From Chlorella sorokiniana (Eukaryota > Chlorophyta > Trebouxiophyceae > Chlorellales > Chlorellaceae): 64,000 nt of DNA. Below are positions 24,110 to 36,331 of this stretch, in pieces. The stretch is taken from positions 4,774,001 to 4,838,000 of the forward strand of contig CP084611.1 in the NCBI GenBank assembly GCA_025917655.1, given 5' to 3'. The position numbers and the translations under genes are program-made. Numbering within the stretch: the first letter of the stretch is position 1; each line of letters starts with the position of its first letter. The notes beneath the pieces are model-generated. The model saw nothing but the letters and a program-made list of their open reading frames with translations, searched no databases and had not been told where the DNA came from.

Positions 24110-26987
24110 TCACGCCGCCGCCGCCTTCTCGCCGCCCTTCAGCGGCGCCGCCTCTGCCAGCTGCTGCTCGCTTTTGGCGGGCGAGAGGCTGGCAGCCTCC
24201 TTCATGGCTAGCAGCTTTTGATAGTTGTACCTGGAAGCGTGAGCGGGAGGGGCATACACTGGTGGGATACGGGGCAGCGCCGCCTGCAAGTGCACGCACC
24301 AAGAGGACACAGCGGCGCGCTGAACCAGCAGCCAGCGCCGCAGGCACGGCTCACCAGCACACGGCCAGGAAAGCAACGAAGTAGCCAGACAGGTTGAGTC
24401 CGGTGACGGCGGCCTTGAACATCCAGACCGACAGACCGATCAGCAGCCAGTCCTTGACCACGCCCGCGATGTTCATGGTGAGCGCGCTGGTCTTGCCGAT
24501 GAGCAAAAACACCGCCATGTTGAGGCCTGCGCAGCACCCTTAGGAAGGTGATGGTGGTGGTGGAGGGGGCGGGGGAGAGCCGAGGGGGCGGGATGCATGC
24601 GCTGTGCGGCGAGCAGCAAGCGCAGCTAGTGCATCCACCCCGCACGCGCGCCGCTCACGGCGACTGCACGCGTGCCCACTTGCCCATGCGTCCATGCCCC
24701 ACATGCGCAGCCAGGGCCGCCGTGTGCACCACCGGCGTGTCTCACCAAAGGCGGCGGCGGCGTTGGCGATGAAGAGCAGGGGGTTGATGTCCAGGTTGGG
24801 GTCGGAGGTCAGCTTGCCGTACTCGAGCAGAGCGAAGGGGATCTGCAGGGAGGGACAGAGCGGCAGAGCCGCCATCCTGGAGGCACGGGAGAGCATCCCA
24901 GAGGCGTGCCACGCAACGGCACCAGGCGGGGGCTGCAGGGCCGCCTGGCTGACCAGGGGCGGGAGCGGGGGGGGAGAGAAGGGGGCCAAGGGGGGGGCGC
25001 GTGCGGGCGGCGGTGGCGGCTTACACGTGTATGCCGCTGGCCACCGTGGCAGCGGCCCTCACCAGCAGGAAGCAGAAGCAGCAAGGAGCCACATAGTAGA
25101 GCGTGGTCACGGGGTTGAGCTTGAGACCACGGGACTGCAGGCAAGCAGGGTCGAGGGTCGGTCACCAAACATCAACCACAACGCTTGGCACGGCGTCACC
25201 AAGAGGTGCATTCAGACAAGCAGGCTGCCTGCCCCGCTGCAGCCCAACTCCTGCCCCGCAAGGCAGCCGCGGCAAGCAGTGAGCGCCGCCTCTCCCCACC
25301 TGCAGCAGGATCTGGACCATGACCAGTCGGATGGACTCCGATGCAATGGAGGTGAGCTGGTAGGCCACGCCCACAATGTTGAAGTTGAGCTCGCCTGCGC
25401 GGGAATGAAGCCGGGCAGGGTTGCGGCGTTTACCGTAAGGTACGAGCAGAAAGGTACGAGCTGCGTCGTTTGCGACGGGCCATCCTCCCTGCTCTTCACT
25501 GCAGAATTCCCAGCGCAGGCTGCCAGGCTGGCAATCTAAGTGCCGGGCCAGCTGTCACATGCACAGAGCAGCGTGGCCCCCATGAGGCACGGCCTCACCG
25601 TACGACGCTATGGCCACCCCCAGAGTGACCAGGAGCATGTTTGCCATGGTCCGCCAGTTGTAGCGATCAGTGCCAAAGGCGCAACCTACCGTGAACACAG
25701 CAACGGGCATCAAGGCCTGCGGGGACGGCAGGGGGCAGGCAGGAGGACCGAAGGCTGAGCAGCAGCAGCCCGGAAGCCGGCGCCGCGCCGCGCTGGGCGG
25801 CGCCTGGCAAGCGTACCAAGACTGGCTGGCTTGACGCAGCTGGGCTGAGGCTGTGCAGAACTGTCCATCAATGCTATTCAGGCGAAGTTTAGTGGAAGGC
25901 TTGTGCACACGGCGCACACCTTCAGCATCTGGATAAAGGAGACGGAGAGGTAGAGGTACGCAGCGTTGCCCACCCACAGCGTGATTGAGTAGCAGGCGCC
26001 GATCGGCACAATCGCCCTGCAGGGGTGAGGGGTCCATGGCGGCGGCACCAGTCGCGAGCACTGCTGGCGTGCGGGCTGCAAAGCCGGATGGCGTGGGACC
26101 ACGCACTTGCCGCGCTGGCCGGGGAGGGGTGGTGGTGCTGGTGGTGTAGGTGGGTGGGTGCGGGGAGGTGGGCGGCGGAGCAGCCATTGCGTGCTGTCCT
26201 GATTCTTTAAACCAAGATCAAACAGGAGGCATTGCCCCCCCGGGCGCCCATCCCCACAATCCCATCCCTCATCAAGAGCAGCGACTAGCTGTGCGTAGCC
26301 AGCACCGCAGCGCCGCCCCCGCCGCGTCGCGCCTGAGATACGTGCTTTGGTCCATGTTGATGGACTGCACCACACCCAGCCTGACCAGCGCGATGGCCAG
26401 CGCGGCACAGAAGAACATGTGCCACATGGTCAGGGAGATGGGGTACGGGAAGCCGTGATCTGTGAGGCATGGGGGAGGGGGAAGGGGCTTTCCACAGCGG
26501 CGCTGAATCAAGTGCAGCGGCTGGCTGTCAGCACCATGTCGGTATGTTGCAAGCGAGGAGGGGGCAGGTGGCGCCGACGTGCCCGCCGGGCTGGAAACAA
26601 GGGCCCTGCGTTGCCGGCAGCAGCCCAACTGCCAGCTGTCGACGCCGTTCTGCTGACTGCACTCATGCCAGATCTGAATATCAGCCGCACTCACAGGCCA
26701 GGAGATACTTGTTGAACATGATGACCACGCCGCTGAGGGAGATCCAGATGGCGACGTAAGTATACGCCTGCATATGCAACACATGGCTGCCAGCTGTGAC
26801 CCAACCAACGGGGAGGGGGAAGGAGCGGGGCCCTCGACTCGCCCATGCGCCACAAACAGCATGGTGGCGCGGAAGCCGCCATGGCATCCTCCAAGGCGGA
26901 AGCCTCGGGCAGCACCTTGATAATTTTTGTGATCACACTCTCCGGCTCAGGTTCCCGCGCCCGCGACGGCGCTGCTGCTTCCGTCAT
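24110..26987 (-). CDS. sugar-phosphate/phosphate translocator (TPT, DMT superfamily; KT-type)
   Basis: Multi-pass antiporter of the plant triose-phosphate-translocator/nucleotide-sugar-transporter superfamily, closest in feel to the Arabidopsis At3g14410/At1g53660 group. Exons: 26987-26916, 26767-26695, 26459-26333, 26016-25920, 25716-25599, 25394-25300, 25134-25063, 24842-24746, 24526-24355 and 24230-24110. They join to [144 protein letters not shown], and a Lys/Ala-rich tail. About ten membrane helices are expected, and the order matches the family. The intron after exon 3 seems to use a GC donor (26332). No transit peptide is evident, so a Golgi or ER location is likelier than plastid. The transported substrate cannot be read from sequence. 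Confidence 0.9.
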
Positions 26988-27839
26988 TGTGCCTGGCGGC
27001 CTGCATCAGGAGCACCCACGTGTCGTCAGGAGGTTAATGCAGTGGAAAAGGAGATGCTGCTCATGGGGAACAGCTCCGACTGTGAATATGCAGGCGTTAT
27101 GTGCCAGTTGAGCAGCCCTCTCTTAGATGCAAGCAGAAAGCTCCTGCTCATGGGGAACAGCTCCGACTGTGAATATGCAGGCGTTATGTGCCAGTTGAGC
27201 AGCCCTCTCTTAGATGCAAGCAGAAAGCTCCTGCCAGCCCCGCAGGCGCCAGCGGCGCCAGCTTCGTGGGCTGGGGCCAGGCGAACAACTGACCAGGCAC
27301 GAAGCGTTCACTGAGTTTCTGCGTCCTTTCCCATGCCTCGCACCTTATTTTGTCGGTGAGTCAGAACCTCCTTGTGACCTTGTCAGGTGCCAACAAGCTG
27401 AACAGTTGAATCAAGAGGAGCAAGAAACGACCTCTTGGTCTGCACGATTCTTTATTTCAATGTTTTGAATCACAAAACAAGCAAACAAGCGAGAGTGAAG
27501 GTTGGGAGGTCGTGGCTGAAGACTGCTGAAGCTGTGGCACACTTCCGGCGGGCCTCAAGCACCAGAGCGAGTTGCGAGATGCCAGATTGCGGGCAGCAGC
27601 GATCGCAGGCTTCACAGAGACCCTTCAAGGGTGCCAGCGGTACATTAGTTCTGGGTATGTACTGCTGGAGCCCAGTCACCACTATTCAATCTGCTATTGG
27701 GCTGCATGTGTTTTTGTGCAATCGGCTGTCTGCTCAATCGGTTGGTTGCAGTGACCATTTCCTCCTCGGAGTATAACGAAACACCTTTTGCATATTTTGG
27801 TGTAGCCTAGCAAAGTACGATGCGCATATCCACCCAGTA
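26988..27839. promoter_or_regulatory. divergent intergenic region between translocator and unknown gene
   Basis: Separates two genes transcribed away from each other, so it probably holds both promoters. It contains the perfect 87-bp tandem repeat listed next. No TATA box or known motif could be assigned with confidence. Confidence 0.4.
27057..27230 (+). repeat. perfect 87-bp tandem duplication
   Basis: Copies at 27057-27143 and 27144-27230 appear identical. 87 bp is 29 codons, so an open frame runs through both units, but I see no splice or family evidence that it is translated. The identity suggests a recent duplication. Confidence 0.92.
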
Positions 27840-30800
27840 TTGAATGGCATCAACGTTGACCGGCTATGCAGGACCGCCGCCAAGGATTGCTGCCCAACGG
27901 CGGCGGCCCTTGCCGCGACCCGCCCCGCAGCCGGGCGCCTGCCTCCCTTGCTTGCCAGCAACAGCGGCGATGCAGGCCCGCCTGACGGCCAGCAGCAGGC
28001 GCTGCAGGATCTGCTGCGCGAGGCGGAGCGGTTGCGGGAGGAGCAGCGGCGCATGGAGCGGGAGGCCGGGCGCCTCGCCGCCGCGCTGCAGGGCCTGCCT
28101 GCCACCCAGCAGCGAGCGGTGCTGGAGCGCTCGGCCTGCAGCGCCAGCAGGAGGGAACAGAAGTGCAACAGGCGGCGCAGCAGCAGGCAGCAGCGGGAGC
28201 GGGGCAGCAAACAGCAGACGAGGACACGGAGCCCGATGGCAGCAGCGGCGAGGAAGCTGAGGACGGGGACGCCGGCTGGATGGAAGCCCTGCCGCCGCAG
28301 CTGCAGCAGCAGATCCGGGACTCTGGGCTGGCTGGTGTGCTGCGGCAGCAGGCGGCGGTAGTGGCCGCCGATCGGGAGCGGGACCTCTCGCCCGAGTTTG
28401 GAGGTGCGCTGGCAGCTGCCGTCAGCGGGCGTCTGCGCTTGCGGTGGGTGCTACGTGCTTGCAATGCAACATGCTGCCGCTGGGCTGTCGTCAGCTGATG
28501 CCGGGATGTGTTGTGCAGGGGGTGACATGGAGGAACTGGCCCGCATGATAGAGGAGGGGCGGGAGCTGCCGCCGCTGCCAGACAGCGAGGTGAAGATGAT
28601 TTGTTTTGTTTTTATCCTTTTTGTTCGGCGGTAGGGGGAGGGAGGGGGCGGGCGCACTTGTCTGCTGGGGATCGTAGAACCAGGGCCGCCTGTGCAGCAC
28701 CGTGTGTTGGGGTGCATAGGCACGAGTCCACCACACACGTGTGCCGCCGCCGCCCGCCTCGCCTCGCAGTGGGAGCACCCTCCCGAGGAGGCGGATGCCT
28801 TCAAGGCGCGCATGACGGGCAGCATCGAGTACGCCCACGCCGACCTGAAGGGCAGCAAGCACCCGCGGGAGGGGCGGTGGCCGCTGCGGCACGCCGTGGC
28901 GGCGGCGCAGCAGCAGCGGCGGCGCGGGGGCGGCGGCGGGGCGGCGGGGGCGGCGGGGGCTGGGGGCAGGCAGGGGTCGCTCGCCCGCGGAGGGCAGCGG
29001 TGACCCTGAAGCGAGCGGGGAGGGTGAGCTGTGGCAGGGGCTGGAAGTGAGCGAGGGGAGGCGGCGGCGCTGCAGCGGGCTGTGGATGAGGCCGAAGCCG
29101 CGGCCGCCGCAGTCACCACCGACACATACGCCGTCTACCGGGCTGTCGAGCTGTTTGCGGGGGCCCCGAAGCTGGCGGCCGCCTACGCGCGGGGCTGGGA
29201 GCAGGCCAAGCAGTGGGACAAGATGTGGATGGCGGGGAGACCGAGGCGGTGAGTGGCGGCAAGAGGGGGCAGAAGGGCAGCCGCGGAAGCCAGCAGTGGC
29301 TGGGCTTGGCAGGAGCGGCTGTCTTTTGTTCTTTGTTCGGGTGTGCCAGGACAGACTGATGCGGCAGGCGTGCCCGCCGGCTGGCAGGCCTGGACAGCCG
29401 CCGGCCCCTTCCTTGCTGCACTGTCGTGGCTGCTATTGCTGACAAAGCTGGTCTTCCTGCGAGGGACTCAGCGCCCCTGCCGATCAGTAACACCCTCCCT
29501 GTCCCCCCACCCCCACCCACCCCCACCCACACACGGCAGGTTGAGGCCACAGAGCGGGTGCCACGCAGCGTGCCAGCCCCGCCGCTGCCCCCGACGTGCG
29601 CCGCGTGTTCAAGGCTGCCGAGCGCCTGGCCTACGTGCTGCGCAGGTGCGGGCTGGCAGCGGAGATTTTGCAAACTCGCAAACGGCCCTCGGGAGCACCG
29701 CAGAGGGCGCTGCACGGCGGCTCAACCCTGCTGCCCGCCGCATGCCGGCGCTGCGCCAGTTGGATGCTGCCGCAGCGTCGGTGGGCGGCTGCTGCTGCGC
29801 TTGCTACACAAGAAGGCTAACAGTCGCTCCGTGCCTTGCTGCGTCCCCCAGGGCTCACAAGGACAGCCGCGACCCGGCCGCCCCGCTGCTGGCGCTGCAG
29901 GCCAAGGGGCTGGCCAGGTGGGCGCTGCGCGGGCGCTCGCCGGGCATCCTTGCAACTTAGTACCAGCCCTGGTTGCTCCAGCCTGCCTTGGCCCAGCAGC
30001 CCAGGCAGGCCTGGGTGCTGTCGTGCGCCTGCGGACCAGCCCCGCTCGCTTGTCAGCTGGCCGCGTCTTCCCAAGCCCGCCACCTCTGCCTGTCACTGCT
30101 TCGCTGTGCCCACGAATTGAGGTGCAGCCAGGAGTTTGTGCTGCAAGACCCCTTCATCCAGTGCCCCAGCCTGGAGCGGTCCATCAAGTACCTGCAGCGG
30201 GTGAGCTGGCGATGTGCACTGATGGCAGTACACATTGTTGCAGCATTACCGTCGTCTTCATTGTGTTCAGCTGTGCCACTTGCCACTGCTCGTTCTGGCG
30301 CCAGCTGCCTTCCCTCCTGCCTCGTCAGCGGGTTTTCTAGAATGGGGTGGCGCGCTGCGTGCTCTCTCTCCCATGCCCGCCGCCTCCTCCCCCGCTGCAC
30401 CTGCCTGCAGCTCACAGCAGCTGGGGCCACCCTGCAGTGCGACACGGTCATGCTACGCTGCGGGCGGTACACGTGAGGCGCTGCGCGGTGCAGCAGAGCG
30501 CAGCGCGGTGCAGCAGAGCGCAGCGCAGCGCTTGGGCATGCCCCGCTGTTGGAGGGCACATGCGCCTCTTTGCTCATCTCGCTGCCTCGAGGCCAGCCCG
30601 GCAGGGCGCAAGCCTTCCGGCATGCGGGCTGCGTCCCCTGTTATGACGTTTCCGCTGCTCACGCTGAGCGCGCTGTGCTCTGCCCCCACTCCCACGCCCC
30701 AGCCCCAAGATGGACTGGCGCGTCCACGTGGACTGCTATCTCGACTTCCCCTACCCCCTGGCTCTTCGATTGGGTGGTCATGAACGCCGGCGCCGCCGCC

Positions 30801-33088
30801 AGCTCAGCGCCAGCGGGCAGGAGCGGGGCGCCGGCGCCGAGGCACGCGCAGGCGACACCGGTGCCTACGCGGCGGTCGCCCCTGCCGCGGTGGACGCGGC
30901 TCTCGCGGCGGCTCGGGAGAAGCAGCAGGCGCAGGACGCGGCAGACGCTGAGCTGGCGGCGGCGATGCTGGAGAGCGCCGCGGCGGCGGCCGCCGCGGCG
31001 GGCACGCCGCTCGACAGCGGCGGCGCGCTGGCGGTGCTGCAGGCGGCGGCTGGCGTGGCGCTTCGTCGGGAGGCCGAGGAGGAGGAGGCTGCTCGGCGTG
31101 CGGCAGAGGCGGCAGCGGCTGCGGCACGGGAGGCAGACGCGGCGGAAGCAGACGCGGCTGTCGGCAGGCGGGGGGCGCCGTGGCGGGACCCGCCTCGCTG
31201 AGCTGGCGCCAATAGAGTTGGCAGAGGCGCACGAGGAGGGTTATCTGTTTGAGGGCCAGCGGCGGCGCCACCGCTGGGTGCTGCTTGACAGCGAGAAGCG
31301 CGACCGGCAGCGAGGGCGGCAGGAGTTTGATGTGTACCCGCGGCACCCGCCCGCTGACGTGGCGCCAGCGGACAAAGCACAGCAGACGCAGCAGGGAGAG
31401 CAGGAGCAGGAAGAAGGGGAGCGGGCGCGGCAGTACGCTCTGCTGCAGCCGCCGGCGCTGCTGGAGCCTGGCTGGAGCTGCGATGGGCTGCCCCAGCTGC
31501 TGGCCCTCTACCCGGCAGCTGCCGAGCAGCTGCGCCAGCAGCTCTCAGACGACAGCGACGGCGCCGCAGAGCCGCCGCCCCTCAGCAAGGACGAGCGGCG
31601 GCGGGCGCGCCGCGCGGCCAAGCAGCGGCGGCAGCAGGAGGAGGCAGCGCAGCGGCGGCGGCGCATGCGAGCATCTGGCGGCCCCGCGGCAGGCGGAGCA
31701 GGGGGCCGCGGAGGCCATCAGACAGGAGCGGAAGCAGAAGAACAGGACGAGGAAGAGGGGAAGGAAGAGGAGGAGGAGGAGGAGGAGGAGGAGTACTTCC
31801 CTTTCACGTTCGACTGGGAGCGGCAGCGGCGGCGGCGGGAGGCCGGCCAGGAGCTGCGGCAGCTGTTTGGGCCCAACTTCAAGAAGGCCATGGCCACGGT
31901 GAGCGGCAGCAGGCCCCATACGGGCCTTCCAGCGGAGCGGCTGCAGCACCCCTGCCGCGCGCCCCAAGCGAGCCGCTGCTGGTACGACGCACAGGCTGCG
32001 CTGCCGTGCTGCCGGCAAGCACCCGTCTCACTGACTCGCGCTGTTGACCCCCGCGCCTCTTCCTGCGGCCGGTGGCAGCGACGCTGAGTGCCGTTTGCTG
32101 TTGGCAGCTCGGCTGCCCCAGCAAATGGCGCCAGACACGGTTACGGCCAACCCTTTCTGTGTTTTCTGTTTCCCCGCGGCCCGCAGCTGCCCCGCATGGG
32201 CCGCACCAAGGGCCCCAACTCCAACTCAGCGCTGCGCAAGGAGCTGGATGCTGAGGGCACGGCGTGGCTGGGGTGCGGCGCCGCCGCCGGGCACCCAGCT
32301 GCTTGCCGCAGCGGCTGTGCCGACCTGCTGCCCACGTGCTGCCGTGCTGCAACGACCGCTGCGATGCACACTCCTCTCTGCCTGCAGTGCTCTACAGCCA
32401 CCCCCTGCCCTGCCTGCGCCGCCGCCTGCAGGGGCGAGTGCATGACGGTACAGCTGACCTTCTCGTACTGCATGGACCCGGACACCTGCCTCGCCGACAG
32501 CTGCTCCCTCATCTGGGGCGCCGTGCACGGCCTGCACCTTCGGGGTGAGCGCAAGTGCTGCTCTCTCCGCGGCGCACTGCAGCGGTGGCAAGGGGGGTGG
32601 CATGCTGGCCGGGCGTCGGACTTCGGCGCGCACCTCCAGGCGCACCTCAGGCTGCCTGCTGCGGCTGGGCAGGGGACGGCCCTCAAGCCCCCATGCCGCC
32701 GCCCGCTGCGCCGCTCCTGCCCCTCAGCCCTCCGGTTATCAGCCGACTCCCTTACGCTTTCCTCCCACGCCCCCTGCTTTCCTCCCTCCATCACCCCCAG
32801 AGGTGACCGACGCCTTCGACATCTACTTGGCCTGCACCGGGCTGCTGCTGGAAGAGGAGCGGCGGCAGGACGCAGAGGAGCGGCAGCAGCTGGAGCAAGG
32901 GGGCCTGCCGCCCCTCCACCAGCTGCTGGCGCGGGCCGCGGCCGCCGCCGGCGACGCAGAGGCCGCCGACCTCGTGGCCGCGGCGGCGGCAGAGGAGGCG
33001 GCGGGCGGGGAGGGGGCCGGTGGGCTTGGTGCCTGTGTGGCGGCAGTACCAGCAGGTGCTGCAGGAGTGGCAGCAGTACGAGGATAGC
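27840..33088 (+). CDS. large multi-exon protein of unknown function, acidic and coiled-coil rich
   Basis: I do not recognise this protein. Coding-like exons on the plus strand carry an N-terminal Glu/Arg coiled coil (LLREAERLREEQRRMEREAG), DEDTEPDGSSGEEAEDGD, WMEALPPQLQQQIRDSGLAG, MEELARMIEEGRELPPLPDS, TGSIEYAHADLKGSKHPREG, TYAVYRAVELFAGAPKLAAA, DPFIQCPSLERSIKYLQR, MDWRVHVDCYLDFPYPLALR, IELAEAHEEGYLFEGQRRRH and [21 protein letters not shown] (GAG)-rich polyglutamate run lies near 31765-31793. After it come MGRTKGPNSNSALRKELD, CMTVQLTFSYCMDPDTCL and TDAFDIYLACTGLLLEEERR, with a stop near 33088. Donor and acceptor signals flank many of these pieces. The start at 27840 is the first ATG in the coiled-coil frame. 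The region might hold two genes; exon joins were not all resolved. Confidence 0.5.
30480..30535 (+). repeat. short 20-bp tandem duplication
   Basis: GCGCGGTGCAGCAGAGCGCA-type units repeat about twice, probably in an intron of the unknown gene. Confidence 0.6.
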
Positions 33089-33350
33089 TTGCAAGATGGC
33101 GAGCTTGATTGACGGCGGCTGTCCCTCCTTGTTGCCAAGCTGTTTGCAAAGCTCCGCCCTGCTTGCCGTGTAGCTTACGATGGTGCTGTTGGTCCTACTG
33201 ATCAAAGGCACACACGCAACTGTGAAGCTTGCACGTCGAGTCAACCCAGGCTGGCGCTGCAGCACGTCTGCGACCGCCGCACGATGGCTGCCGCCGAACG
33301 CAGCACTTCCTCGCCATAGCAACTTCTCGGAGCAGCAGCTCCGATGCAGC

Positions 33351-33962
33351 TCAAGAGGTGTGCTGCTTGACCGTGGCTGCGGCTTTCTGCGGGGTTTCCG
33401 GGACAGCGGGATGGATGGGAAGGTGGCAATGCCAGTGGTAGGTGGTGGCAGTTGTCTGGGTGAGCGCTGCCTGTGCAGGAAGCATCGTATGCCCCCACGT
33501 CTCTCCCCTCCTCCCCCAAGCACGTCTCACCTGCCCAGCCTCCCTCATGCTGTCCACCGCCGCTCCAGCAGCCCCCTGCGGGTCGCCTGCACCGCCCTCG
33601 GCTGTGCCCGGCTGGCTGCCGGTCACGGCCGCCTTCAGGCCAGCCATGAGGCCCGGCCCGCCTGTGCATGAAGAATGCAGATGCGGCGATTGCGCAGTCA
33701 CGAGTCTGACCAGGCTGGCCTGCTGGGGAGTGGTTTTGGCGCCTTGCCAGAACCTGGGCACGATGGCATCCCTGCCGCCGCCTCACCTTGGCCCTTGGTC
33801 GACTCATCGAGCACCTCCTGCTGCTGCAGCTCTGCAGGGGCAGCTTGGAGTGTGTGGGCTGCAGCAGTTTGGTGGCAGATAGGAAAGTAGTCCAAGGCAT
33901 TGGAGCTCACCATCGTCCTGCCCCATAACGATGTCGTCTTTTGCAGTGCCAGATTGCGCCAT
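33351..33962 (-). CDS. small four-exon hypothetical protein
   Basis: Four minus-strand exons join in constant phase: 33962-33911, 33858-33787, 33661-33531 and 33470-33351, giving about 125 residues. The text runs MAQSGTAKDDIVMGQDD, AHTLQAAPAELQQQEVLDES, TKGQGGPGLMAGLKAAVTGS, GDPQGAAGAAVDSMREAG and ends VKQHTS. It has no signal peptide or membrane helix. Composition (Ala, Gly, Gln, Thr; few hydrophobics) suggests a flexible, possibly LEA-like protein, but I recognise no family. Support comes from four matched splice pairs, not homology. It would converge with the unknown gene ending at 33088. Confidence 0.45.
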
Positions 33963-34692
33963 GGTTGTCGTGAGGTTTAGCGTTGTTGTGAAACCGCCCA
34001 AGGGAGAAGCCTGTCTTGCAGCTGTGCTGCCCCTTTCCACCTGCTGCTGACTTTGGCGACAGCAGGGGCAGCAGGTGAGAACAGGAAAATCTCGAATTCG
34101 TTGACTTACGCTCGAAGGCCAAGCCTCAAGGCCAGTAAAGTCTGGGGGGGAGGGGAAGGGGGCAGGCGGGGGCATGGCAGGCTTTGTCGGCGGCCAGTGC
34201 AGCACCGGGTGTGAGCCGCCATGGCCCTGGGCAGGTAAGCAGGGACTGCCGTTCACCTTCTAGGAAACAGGGAGCGATGTATGTCGTCCACAGATAATCT
34301 GGAACCATCTACTGTTTGTTTGTGCACAACAATGGGTGTTGCCACCTGCATAGGACGCCGTCATGCCGCCACTGCGGCTCCACCGGTTGCACTTGCGAAG
34401 GACGCTCACATTCAGTGAGGCAATGACTCAATGCAGTTGTGTCTAAAAGCTTTAAGTGTAACAAGGTGCAAAGTTGATGACAGGCAAGATTGCCCCGGCC
34501 TATCAACCTGGCAACCATCGCCGCTCGTTGTGCGCTATGCGTGAGATGTGCCACTTGGCAAGCTACGCGGAGGATCACGCCAGCTGTGGCATGCACGTTG
34601 TTCCGCATATAAAGCCACCACTATCACCTTGAATTTACATATCTACATTGCTTGACGGGCGGCCGTGAGAAAACCAAAGAACATCTTGCGGG
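33963..34692. other. intergenic region
   Basis: Divergent spacer between the small minus-strand gene and the secreted-protein gene. Nothing coding is supported. Confidence 0.45.
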
Positions 34693-35530
34693 ATGGGAGC
34701 CCGATCTGTGCTTCCTGCCGTTGGTATGGTCTTCCTACTGCTGGTGCATGATGCTATTGCTCTCAGCAACCCGTGCGATGATGGCATGGGAGGGGATCAG
34801 GTGGGCTGGAGCTACCGCGTTGCTCGCGTGCTGGCGTTTCCGGGGAAACAAACGCGTTCCTTTCTTGTAGACGGGCCTGCGAGGTTCCATTTCGCTATTC
34901 AAGGCTGCCGGCCGGTGGTCCTCATCTCCCCGCTCCCTGCCGCTACCGCCTTCCAGGGCTTTGGGCTCAAGAAGGTGTATTCCCTGCCCGCCAGCGGCCC
35001 CACCGGCAAGCTCTCTTGGGTCCGTCCGCTGGTAGACAAGGCCATCCGCAACCAGGGCGACTTGGATGCAATCTTCACGTGGTGAGCATGATGCGCGAGG
35101 GCTTGGCTACCGCCACCACGCTGCGCCGCAGCTGAACGGCCGCATTCCACCACGCCAGGTGTCCCAACCCATCGGCCTTGCTCCTCCTCGCCCTGCTGCA
35201 TCGCTGCAGGCCCCGCGGCACGCCCAAGAAGCGCGGCTGCAAGCTGCAGAGCTACACCTGGAAGAAGCTGTGCGTGCCCAAGGTGAGCTCAGCAGCGCTC
35301 TCTGTTCGGCTGGGCAGGCGAAATGCGTCGTACCAGCGACCGCGCGCTTCCCCTACAGATTGCTTGACAGCTGTTCCTGGGCCTTGGGCCCCAAACCCAC
35401 CCTGCAGAGCGGCGCTCGTGGCGCTTTCAGGGCCAAGGTCCAGCTGAAGACCAAGTGCGGCACGATGATTGTCAAGTACCGTATCTCCGCTTCTGGCCAG
35501 GCTCTGACCTGGGGCCGCAGCAAGACCTGA
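34693..35530 (+). CDS. small secreted cysteine-containing protein of unknown function
   Basis: Three exons, 34693-35081, 35210-35282 and 35408-35530, give about 194 residues. A strong signal peptide (MGARSVLPAVGMVFLLLVHD then AIA) precedes a mature chain starting LSNPCDD. Visible pieces: VGWSYRVARVLAFPGKQTR, FHFAIQGCRPVVLISPLP, GKLSWVRPLVDKAIRNQGD, RGCKLQSYTWKKLCVPK, AKVQLKTKCGTMIVKYRI and the C-terminal SASGQALTWGRSKT. About five cysteines could form disulfides. There is no membrane helix after the signal, so it is probably extracellular or vacuolar. I know no matching family. Exon borders have good GTGAGC donors and CTGCAG acceptors and constant phase. Confidence 0.7.
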
Positions 35531-36331
35531 GCCGCAGCGTTTCAAGGCTCTGGCAGATTCCTCGCATGCTCGTGATAACCCGGCTTGCTGCGCCTAAAGG
35601 GAGAGAATTCTCTTCGGAGGGCTTGAAGGGATTGACCCCTGCAGTCAATCCCCGTTTGGTGCCAATAATAGTCTTGCCATGAACTAAAATGGATGTCGTG
35701 GGACATCTTCTTGGATATGCTCTTTCACATTTGCTTGTGGCGTGTTGTAGGGTACCTTGCTGCATCGAGGTATGACAGCAGCGGTGGAGCAATACTGGTT
35801 GGCCCCTGAACCATGCACCCTTGGCTTCAAATTTGAGGGGTTTGTGGTGCATCTGGCTCACGCTGCAGGCCCTGATGTACACATAAAGGGGCACACACAT
35901 GCAAGAAGTGGCCAGCGTACGGTGTTAGGCAGGACACAACATGCGCAACAGTGTGCTGGCTCGGCTGGCACTTGTGGCGCAACTTGTATGCCACAGTGCT
36001 GCTGACATTTCTGCTGGAACCGTTCAGGAAGTGCAGTTAGAGCTGGAAGTCTATGCATTTGCAGTGAACGAGGTTGAGATGCTGTCATGCGCACTCCCGA
36101 CCTGCCCACCCACAGCCAAAGGGCGCGCATCCCACGAGCCGGCCAGTGGCGGGGATGGTACTGAGGTACACAGGTGCGCGGGGAGTTCCGGCGCATGTTT
36201 TCGTGTATGTCGAGCCTATCAGCATCACAGGCTTGAGATCGGCGGCGCCTGGGCGCCTGCCCCACGATGGGGGCTTCACAAGCGGCTGAGGCCGGGGCAC
36301 CCCTTGACATGACACCCGGCTGGCGAAGGGG
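35531..36331. other. intergenic region upstream of the LRR kinase
   Basis: A plus-strand open frame from 35941 starts with a weak signal-peptide-like stretch (MRNSVLARLALVAQLVC) but becomes low in coding character, with no splice pairs or homology. It is not called as a gene. Confidence 0.4.

Noticed and set aside
32141-33523. 460-codon minus-strand open frame
   Set aside because: Low-complexity Arg/Pro/Ala text antisense to the unknown gene's 3' exons; no splice or family support.
35941-36312. 123-codon frame with a weak signal-peptide-like start
   Set aside because: The hydrophobic core is short, the rest lacks coding pattern, and no exon continues it.
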